The notes under the pieces were generated by a model. The model was given only the letters and a program-made list of their open reading frames with translations, was not told the DNA's origin and did no database searches. 5,015 nt of DNA from an uncultured Bacteroidales bacterium (GTDB lineage Bacteria > Bacteroidota > Bacteroidia > Bacteroidales > Paludibacteraceae): assembly GCA_946184195.1 (NCBI GenBank), contig CAMHEP010000102.1, positions 1 to 5,015 on the forward strand. The letters are read 5' to 3'. Every line of letters starts with the position of its first letter. Within the stretch, counting starts at the first letter, position 1. This document shows, one piece after another, positions 1 to 5,015 of this stretch. Both the position numbers and the translations under genes were made by a program.

Positions 1-1004
1 GGATAGGTCTAAGGAACATGGAGCAGCTGAGCGAGAATCCTTATACGGAAGACTTTGAGATACTTCGCCGTCTGAAACAAAATTATCCGACGAAGGTGGT
101 GATAGCCTCCATCATGGGACAGACTGAGGAGGAGTGGATTGAGTTGGCAAAGATGGCAGAGCAAGCAGGCTGCGACGCCGTAGAGCTCAATTTCTCATGC
201 CCGCAGATGAGGTTGTCCGGTTTGGGCAGTGATATAGGTCAGAACTCGGAGTTGATACTATTTTATACCTCGTATGTGTGCAAGGCTGTTTCCATACCCG
301 TTATCCCGAAGATGACACCGAACGTGATGTCGATGACCTCTCCTGCATTAGCCTGTTTCTACGCGGGCGCTTCGGGTATCAGTGCCATCAATACGATAAA
401 GTCCATCACGATGAGCGATGAGGCGGAGGTCAGCAATAAGAAGACCATTAGCGGTTACTCGGGTAGGGCGGTTAAGCCGATAGCGCTCCGTATGATCTAC
501 GAGATGACCGGCAATCCTATTCTGCACAAGGCGGGCATAGAGAACCACATGGACATAAGCGGAATAGGCGGGATAGAGACCTGGCGCGACGCGTTAGAGT
601 TCATTCAGTTGGGCTGCCGTAACGTGCAAGTATGCACTGCCGTGATGCAATACGGTTACCGCATCATCGATGACCTTATCTCGGGATTGCAGTACTATAT
701 GCAGAGTCGCGGTATCACTGAGCTGAAGAAACTGGTAGGTGAGCAGTTACCCCATATTGTTCTGCCGAGCGATTTAGACCGCGATACGATGGTCTTCCCC
801 AAAATCGACCGTGAGAAATGTATCGGTTGCGGACGTTGCTACACTTCGTGTATGGACGGAGGTCACCAAGCTATTTCGTTCGGCGAAGACCGTAGCCCGA
901 AAATCATCGGTCAGAAGTGCGTCGGCTGTCACCTCTGTCGTCTGGTTTGCCCGACAGGTGCTATCGGAATGGCTAAGCGTATGAATAAGATAAAGAACAG
1001 TTGA
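1..1004 (+). CDS. preA: PreA-type NAD-dependent dihydropyrimidine dehydrogenase subunit, 5'-truncated by window edge
   Basis: This is the catalytic subunit that reduces uracil or thymine to the dihydro form in the cytoplasm; in E. coli it works with the flavoprotein PreT. The first full codon is at position 3 and the frame stays open to the left edge. The ATG at 18 is internal: the codons before it read I-G-L-R-N, matching the E. coli stretch IGFKN just before its Met77, so roughly 70 N-terminal residues lie outside the window. Numbering from that Met, the FMN barrel carries N58-F-S-C61, with C61 the likely catalytic cysteine, N125-T126 for substrate binding, and the SGIGGIETW FMN-phosphate loop at 181-189. 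The C-terminal ferredoxin part has C268-C271-C274-C278 and C301-C304-C307-C311, enough for two [4Fe-4S] clusters. The substrate Asn equivalent to human DPD N609 is codon 15-17. No PreT follows, so a partner would have to be upstream or elsewhere. A related flavin reductase with another substrate is possible but less likely. Confidence 0.9.
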   Translation, partial: IGLRNMEQLSENPYTEDFEILRRLKQNYPTKVVIASIMGQTEEEWIELAKMAEQAGCDAVELNFSCPQMRLSGLGSDIGQNSELILFYTSYVCKAVSIPVIPKMTPNVMSMTSPALACFYAGASGISAINTIKSITMSDEAEVSNKKTISGYSGRAVKPIALRMIYEMTGNPILHKAGIENHMDISGIGGIETWRDALEFIQLGCRNVQVCTAVMQYGYRIIDDLISGLQYYMQSRGITELKKLVGEQLPHIVLPSDLDRDTMVFPKIDREKCIGCGRCYTSCMDGGHQAISFGEDRSPKIIGQKCVGCHLCRLVCPTGAIGMAKRMNKIKNS

Positions 1005-1018
1005 GATGGCATATCACG

Positions 1019-2533
1019 ATGGATGCAATCAGTTTTTGGGGATTTAACCTTCACGCCTGGATAACGATAGCCACGGTATTGTCTCTGTTCGCTATCCTAT
1101 TATTCACCAAGATACGTGCTGACTTTGTATTCTTGGGTGCTATGGCGATACTGTATCTGACGGGAGTCTTGGATGCAAAGGAGGCATTCTCGGGTCTGAG
1201 TGCATCGTCTGTGGTTGTCATAGCCGTACTCTTTATCGTGGTGGCAGGACTGACGTACACGGGTGTCCTCCAATGGATAGTGAAGAACCTATTGGGTGTG
1301 CCTCGCAGTTGGTCGCATGCCGTAGTGAGATTGATGTTACCTGTAGCGGCATTGAGTTCGTTCCTGAGCAACACGACGGTAGTGGCACTATTCATCGGCA
1401 TCGTGAAGATGTGGTCGAAGAAATTAGGCATCACTCCCTCACGGCTCCTTATACCGCTGAGTTATGCGGCAGGAATGGGAGGTGTATGTACCTTGATAGG
1501 GACGCCTCCCAACTTGATAATCAGTGGATTGTATGCTACGGAGACCGGTATTCAGATGAATGTGCTGGCAACAACTATACCGGGCTTATTCTGTTTGGCA
1601 GTAGGTGTGCTCTCCATCATAGCAATGAGTAAATTGCTGCCCGAGCGTCAGGCGCCGGAGGACGTATTTGACGACACGACGGAGTATACGGTGGAGATGT
1701 TGGTTCCCTCGAACAATAAATACATAGGGGAGACTTTGGGATACGCAGGATTGATAGACGTGAAAGGCGGCAAACTGACGAAGATGCACCATTTTGACAA
1801 TGTGGCAGTACCGATTGACGAGAACGAGTTTATCATGGGTGGCGATAAGTTAGTGTATGCGGGCCATATAAAAGACATCATGGAACTAACCAAGTCGCAT
1901 GGTTTGGTAGTGGGAGAAGAGGTCATCAACGTAGGTGTGCGGACATTGATTTCCACAGTGATTATGTTAGCTATGGTGATAGTATCGGCATTAGGCGTGT
2001 TGCCCTTGCTCAAGTGTGCCATCTTAGCCGCGATAGCGATGGTAGTCACCCGTTGTTGCACTCCTAATCAGGCGATGAACTCCATCAATTGGAATATCCT
2101 ATTGGTTTTTGCGGGTTCGGTAGTATTAGGTTTGGCGATAGAGAAGACGGGTATCGCTGAGCGTATGGCGACGGGAATATTGGATGTATGTGGTTCGAAT
2201 CCGCTGGTGGTGATGACGTCTGTCTGTCTGGTAGCCACCTTCATCACAGAGTTTATCTCCAACACGGCAGCGGGTGCGATGTTCTTCCCCATCATGTACA
2301 ATGCCGCCTTGCAGTTGGGCTATGAGCCTCAGACTTTTCTCATTGCACTGATGATCAGTGTGAGCAGCAGTTTTGCGACCCCGATAGGTTCACCTACCCA
2401 TATGATGGTCTATGAGCCCGGCGGATACCGATTCACGGACTTCCTGCGGATAGGAATATGGATGAACCTGATTATCTTAGCCGCTAATATCCTGATAACG
2501 AATGTGGTGTATCCGCTTACTCCCATTCAATAA
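1019..2533 (+). CDS. SLC13/DASS-family permease with a single TrkA-C (RCK_C) domain
   Basis: This is an inner-membrane anion symporter of the divalent anion:Na+ family, whose members carry sulfate, dicarboxylates or similar anions; the substrate here is unknown. From the ATG at 1019 it has 504 residues. The first membrane half (about 12-205) contains the SNTT motif at 117-120 and GTPPN at 161-165. A soluble TrkA-C-like domain follows at about 222-297. The second half (about 305-500) has SNTA at 414-417, GSPTH at 457-461 and VYEPGGY at 464-470. The paired SNT motifs are the family's Na+/substrate sites, one per inverted repeat. Many bacterial relatives carry two TrkA-C domains and are near 590 residues, so this is a shorter, single-domain form. 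An in-frame TTG at 1001 overlapping the preA stop would add six residues (MRWHIT), but ATG 1019 is the more natural start. It lies 14 bases after preA and is probably cotranscribed with it. There is no clear Shine-Dalgarno sequence. The family call is firm; the substrate is not. Confidence 0.88.
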   Translation: MDAISFWGFNLHAWITIATVLSLFAILLFTKIRADFVFLGAMAILYLTGVLDAKEAFSGLSASSVVVIAVLFIVVAGLTYTGVLQWIVKNLLGVPRSWSHAVVRLMLPVAALSSFLSNTTVVALFIGIVKMWSKKLGITPSRLLIPLSYAAGMGGVCTLIGTPPNLIISGLYATETGIQMNVLATTIPGLFCLAVGVLSIIAMSKLLPERQAPEDVFDDTTEYTVEMLVPSNNKYIGETLGYAGLIDVKGGKLTKMHHFDNVAVPIDENEFIMGGDKLVYAGHIKDIMELTKSHGLVVGEEVINVGVRTLISTVIMLAMVIVSALGVLPLLKCAILAAIAMVVTRCCTPNQAMNSINWNILLVFAGSVVLGLAIEKTGIAERMATGILDVCGSNPLVVMTSVCLVATFITEFISNTAAGAMFFPIMYNAALQLGYEPQTFLIALMISVSSSFATPIGSPTHMMVYEPGGYRFTDFLRIGIWMNLIILAANILITNVVYPLTPIQ

Positions 2534-2589
2534 GCATCAAATGAAAGAAAAATAATAGCGTAACAACAATAAACAAAATAAACATCCCC
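2534..2589 (+). other. A-rich intergenic leader before the phosphatase gene
   Basis: This 56-base gap is strongly A-rich, especially over its last 30 bases (aacaataaacaaaataaaca), and has no GGAGG-like ribosome binding site. Many Bacteroidota genes use A-rich, unstructured leaders in place of a Shine-Dalgarno sequence, which fits. I find no inverted repeat followed by a T run, so no intrinsic terminator. I also see no match on the + strand to the Bacteroidota promoter element TAnnTTTG. Readthrough from the permease gene is therefore the simplest reading, though a weak promoter cannot be excluded. Confidence 0.4.
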
Positions 2590-3954
2590 ATGAAAAGAAA
2601 AGTCTTTCTTATAGCCGTTGTGCTTCTCAGTACGCTGAAGATAGCAGCCTTTGATACCTTGTATTATCATACTCAGGATTTGCCGGATGCCGGACTTTTC
2701 CTGCCGGCACCTCCGGACACGTCATCGCTGCTATTCGTAGACGACTACCAGCAGTGGATATGGGGTAAGAGTGTTCGTCCGACAGAGCGAGGTGCTCGTG
2801 CGAGCCGCGAATCGGAGTTCTCGACAGAGTGCTTGGCACGCATTTTCAGCGAAGCCATGGGTATCCGTATCAGCGAGACGGAGACTCCCGCCATATGGCG
2901 ACTGCTGTTACGCAGTTCGATGACGGGCACCCGTAGCGTGGACCGCGCTAAAGAGAAATATATGCGTGTTCGTCCTTTTGCTCGTTTCGGTGAGCAGACA
3001 TGGGGAGCGTATGACGGTGACTTCCTTCGGACAAACGGTTCCTATCCGTCGGGTCATACGGCACTGGCATGGTCGGCAGCATTGGCGATGGCAGAGATAG
3101 CTCCTGATGCACAGGATACTATCCTCCGCAGGGGATATGAGTATGGCGAGAGCCGTGTGATAGTGGGTGCGCATTGGCAGAGCGATGTGGATGCCGCCCG
3201 CATGGCCTCATCCGCCACCTATGCCTATATGCACAACTCGCCGGAATACAGGGAAGATGTGAAGAATGCCCGTGCCGAGTATATGCGACTGAAGAAGATT
3301 ATCTCGGAGCAAGATACTATCATCTATCCGCATGTAGAGCGTGTGCTGAATATGCCGCCTGATACGGCTTCGCTGCGTTTCTATAGCGACGTACAGCAAT
3401 ACTATATGGGTAGGGGAGAGCGTCATACCCCCCGTGGCGCACAGGCAGTGAGCGATGCAGACTGTTCGCTGAAAGGCATGCTGGGATATTACTCCAAAGT
3501 TGTCGGTATGAAACTGAGCAAGAAGAACACTCCGGCAATATATGCCTTGTTTGACTATGTGCGTTCCCATGTGAAAGACAGTAAAGACATAGCCAAGAGT
3601 ACTGTTTTCCGCAAGCGTCCCTATGTGCAATTCGGCGAGCCTACCGGTTATCCCGGCGATGAGGAGGAATTGCGCCATAACTCGTCCTATCCGTCCGGCC
3701 ACTCGACCTACGGTTGGAGTCTGGGCCTGGTATTCTCGCAAGTAGCCACGGACCATAAGGACGAAGTGCTCCGTGCCGGCTATGAGTTCGGGCGCAGTCG
3801 TATCATCTTGGGTTATCACTATGCCTCGGATGTGCTGGCGGCTCGTTTGCTAACGGCGGCCTCCCTGCCGCAGTTGTATCGCCGCGAAGAGATGCAAAGT
3901 CTTCTTGAAGCCGCTCAAGCCGAGTATGCGCTCAAGAAAGGAAGCAAGAAATAA
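2590..3954 (+). CDS. Secreted PAP2-family class A acid phosphatase with two tandem catalytic domains
   Basis: This is a phosphomonoesterase of the PhoN/PAP2 type, predicted to act in the periplasm. Residues 1-20 form a signal peptide (MKRK, then a hydrophobic stretch ending in IAA before F21). The 454-residue protein contains two homologous domains, about 43-215 and 258-430. Each holds the complete class A signature KX6RP, PSGH, SRX5HX3D. Domain 1 has K121, R128-P129, PSGH 153-156, S188-R189, H195 and D199. Domain 2 has K336, R343-P344, PSGH 368-371, S403-R404, H410 and D414. H195 and H410 are the expected phosphohistidine nucleophiles, with H156 and H371 as acid/base partners. Every pair is 215 residues apart, so no net indel has built up between the first and last signature residues. 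Single-domain class A enzymes are about 250 residues, so this is a duplication and fusion. Members of the family hydrolyse nucleotides and other phosphomonoesters; the true substrate here is unknown. It is 40 bases upstream of the Cache-SpoIIE gene. The C-terminus is lysine-rich. Confidence 0.92.
   Translation: MKRKVFLIAVVLLSTLKIAAFDTLYYHTQDLPDAGLFLPAPPDTSSLLFVDDYQQWIWGKSVRPTERGARASRESEFSTECLARIFSEAMGIRISETETPAIWRLLLRSSMTGTRSVDRAKEKYMRVRPFARFGEQTWGAYDGDFLRTNGSYPSGHTALAWSAALAMAEIAPDAQDTILRRGYEYGESRVIVGAHWQSDVDAARMASSATYAYMHNSPEYREDVKNARAEYMRLKKIISEQDTIIYPHVERVLNMPPDTASLRFYSDVQQYYMGRGERHTPRGAQAVSDADCSLKGMLGYYSKVVGMKLSKKNTPAIYALFDYVRSHVKDSKDIAKSTVFRKRPYVQFGEPTGYPGDEEELRHNSSYPSGHSTYGWSLGLVFSQVATDHKDEVLRAGYEFGRSRIILGYHYASDVLAARLLTAASLPQLYRREEMQSLLEAAQAEYALKKGSKK
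2716..3234 (+). repeat. Internal duplication, copy 1 (first PAP2 domain, residues 43-215)
   Basis: This stretch encodes the first of two homologous domains. It aligns with copy 2 (3361-3879) without a net gap from the PPDT motif at residues 41-44 (256-259 in copy 2) through the last catalytic Asp. Shared protein landmarks include PPDT-S, a downstream QQ, a GxxxTPAI-like segment (ETPAIW against NTPAIY), RPFARFGE against RPYVQFGE, SYPSGH, and GYEYGESR against GYEFGRSR. At the DNA level the copies are well diverged, which points to an old duplication and not a recent or assembly-derived one. Confidence 0.85.
3361..3879 (+). repeat. Internal duplication, copy 2 (second PAP2 domain, residues 258-430)
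   Basis: This is the second homologous domain, offset from copy 1 by exactly 645 bases. The charged, helical stretch between the copies (about residues 216-257, including REDVKNARAEYMRLKK) looks like a linker. The segment DTIIY before copy 2 resembles DTLYY just after the signal peptide, but at an offset of 220 residues, so the duplicated unit probably began at the mature N-terminus and later took a small indel there. Confidence 0.85.
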
Positions 3955-3994
3955 AGGAAAGACAGTTCTGTTCGTCATCAGACAAGTGTAGAAT
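3955..3994 (+). other. Short intergenic gap, no terminator seen
   Basis: Forty bases separate the phosphatase stop from the next ATG. I see no stable hairpin plus T run and no strong ribosome binding site. A TAG at 3989-3991, in frame with the downstream gene, closes that frame just before its ATG and fixes the start. The short gap supports cotranscription. Confidence 0.5.
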
Positions 3995-5015
3995 ATGGAT
4001 GCAAAGAACAATATATTACGTCGTAAGGGTCGCCCCCATACCGGGCTATGGCTGCTTGTCGTAGCTGCTATCGCTTTGGAATCAATAGCGTGCCTACAGT
4101 ATTTCTATAGCCGTTCGGTTATCCGCGATGAGGCGGTCTATAGAGCCCGAGCCGAGTTGCGTGCTGCCGAGTTGGAAATCAATGTGGCTACCGCTGAGTT
4201 GGAAGCCGCTGCAAAGATGCTTGCCAAGATGGCAGAGTATAATCTACAGAAGCCGAACACGATGCCTATGGTGACCGGGACTCTGATGGAGATGCTGGAA
4301 GGCTTAGAGGGGGTGGGTATAGCCTTTATACCGGACTACTATCCCGAGCAAGGCAGATGGTATGAGGTATACAGCCGTCGCGTAGTTGACGGGGAGAAGA
4401 CCTCTATTCAAACGCAGCAGATAGGTGGTGTGAACCATGATTATCTACAGTTAGAATGGTTCAACAACGGATTAAGGATAGACAGTACATGGTGGTCGGA
4501 ACCCTATCTGGACAATGCCGGAGCAAAGGATATGGTAGTGACCTGTTCGTATCCTGTCCACGACAAGCAGGGGAAGAAAGTAGCAGTGGTATGCGTGGAT
4601 ATGTCACTAAGCCGTCTGCAACGGGTATCGGAATACCTGCAAGTGTATAAGGACAGTTATTACTCTATCCGCTCGTCTGCCGGTATAGACTTAGTAGCTC
4701 GTCCGGACACGACTCCGGGACGCAAGTACATGATATTTGATGAGGAGATTGATTCTACAGGTTGGCATCTGTCGGTCATCATCCCCGAAGATATACTCTT
4801 TGCCGAACTGAACAGAGTCGGTCTATGGGTATCGTTGATGATGCTGTTGAGTTTAGCCCTGCTAATCTTTATCATGTACCGCAGTGCGCAAAACATCATG
4901 AGCCTGATAGCCGTGAATAATGTGAATGAGCGTATGGAGGGTGAACTGGAGATAGCCAAGACCATTCAGACAGCAATGCTTCCGAAAGTGTTCCCGCCAT
5001 TCAGTGACCGTCCCG
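3995..5015 (+). CDS. Cache-domain sensor with RsbU/SpoIIE-type PP2C phosphatase domain, 3'-truncated by window edge
   Basis: The frame is open from ATG 3995 to the right edge (340 codons, no stop); an in-frame TAG at 3989 makes this the first possible ATG. A short basic N-terminus (RRKGR) precedes membrane helix 1 at about 18-37. An alanine- and glutamate-rich helix follows at about 46-82, then a periplasmic region to about 276. That region contains W166-W167-S-E-P-Y171 and, after a short gap, a strand pattern ending VVCVDMSLSRLQ at 198-209, a typical dCache_1 layout for small-ligand sensing. Membrane helix 2 is about 277-295. Residues 316-340 (GELEIAKTIQ, then MLPKVFPPF and DRP) are the characteristic opening of RsbU-like phosphatase domains, which dephosphorylate anti-anti-sigma (STAS) proteins. 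The catalytic core with its metal-binding aspartates lies beyond the window, so activity cannot be judged. Only about 20 residues separate helix 2 from the phosphatase start, too few for a HAMP domain. The class call is firm; ligand and target are unknown. Confidence 0.85.
   Translation, partial: MDAKNNILRRKGRPHTGLWLLVVAAIALESIACLQYFYSRSVIRDEAVYRARAELRAAELEINVATAELEAAAKMLAKMAEYNLQKPNTMPMVTGTLMEMLEGLEGVGIAFIPDYYPEQGRWYEVYSRRVVDGEKTSIQTQQIGGVNHDYLQLEWFNNGLRIDSTWWSEPYLDNAGAKDMVVTCSYPVHDKQGKKVAVVCVDMSLSRLQRVSEYLQVYKDSYYSIRSSAGIDLVARPDTTPGRKYMIFDEEIDSTGWHLSVIIPEDILFAELNRVGLWVSLMMLLSLALLIFIMYRSAQNIMSLIAVNNVNERMEGELEIAKTIQTAMLPKVFPPFSDRP

Noticed and set aside
18..20. ATG as the true start of the PreA gene
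   Set aside because: The frame is open upstream to the window edge and the codons before it match the PreA family (I-G-L-R-N), including the substrate-binding Asn. The Met is internal and the gene is cut by the window.
1001..1003. TTG start for the permease, overlapping the preA stop
   Set aside because: It would add only MRWHIT, with no supporting ribosome binding site. ATG 1019 is in frame and starts a normal-looking N-terminus. Translational coupling from TTG cannot be fully excluded.
1273..1632. 119-residue + strand frame inside the permease gene
   Set aside because: It overlaps conserved transporter sequence including the SNTT and GTPPN motifs in the real frame, and its own translation shows no domain or membrane pattern.
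1648..2061. 137-residue - strand frame opposite the permease RCK_C region
   Set aside because: It is antisense to a clear domain, with a low-complexity Thr/Ile/Ser-rich translation typical of a shadow frame.
3043..3723. Similar DNA around the two PSGH motifs as a recent direct repeat or assembly artefact
   Set aside because: The similarity is limited to short codon-level matches (such as tatccgtcgggtcat against tatccgtccggccac), with heavy divergence around them. This fits an ancient domain duplication.
3208..3819. 203-residue open frame on the - strand inside the phosphatase gene
   Set aside because: It is antisense to a gene with two complete catalytic signatures, has no recognisable domain, and is best explained by the codon composition of the + strand gene.
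3955..3994. Possible intrinsic terminator after the phosphatase gene
   Set aside because: No stem of useful length followed by a T run can be drawn on either strand of this gap.
4456..4965. Short frames (+ 4456-4650 and - 4660-4965) in the right part of the window
   Set aside because: Both lie within the Cache-SpoIIE reading frame, which is open from 3995 to the edge and has clear domain motifs.

Overview
The window looks like a gene-dense chromosomal stretch from a member of the Bacteroidota, most likely a Bacteroidales (Prevotella/Bacteroides-like) bacterium. This rests on the style of the encoded proteins, the lack of clear Shine-Dalgarno sequences, an A-rich leader before one start codon, and the gene types; no rRNA or other marker is present, so the assignment is an inference. 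All four genes lie on the + strand and fill almost the whole window. The gaps between them are 14, 56 and 40 bases, and I see no terminator hairpin in any of them, so they may form one transcription unit. I see no tRNA, rRNA, insertion sequence, CRISPR array or other mobile element.

Layout: (1) 1-1004, the 3' part of a PreA-type dihydropyrimidine dehydrogenase subunit (FMN barrel plus two [4Fe-4S] ferredoxin motifs), cut by the left edge. (2) 1019-2533, an SLC13/DASS-family permease with a TrkA-C (RCK_C) domain inserted between its two membrane halves. (3) 2590-3954, a secreted PAP2-type class A acid phosphatase made of two tandem catalytic domains; every signature residue of both active sites is present and the two sets lie exactly 215 residues apart. 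(4) 3995-5015, the 5' part of a membrane sensor with a dCache-like periplasmic domain and the opening of an RsbU/SpoIIE-type PP2C phosphatase domain, cut by the right edge.

How they may work together is inference. A periplasmic acid phosphatase could release phosphate and nucleosides or other organic groups, the permease could move an anion across the inner membrane, PreA could reduce a pyrimidine base, and the Cache-SpoIIE protein could sense a periplasmic ligand and control gene expression by partner switching. The permease and phosphatase substrates cannot be read from the sequence, so this pathway is a hypothesis. The two most distinctive items are the double-headed phosphatase and the Cache-SpoIIE sensor, which appears to lack a HAMP linker.
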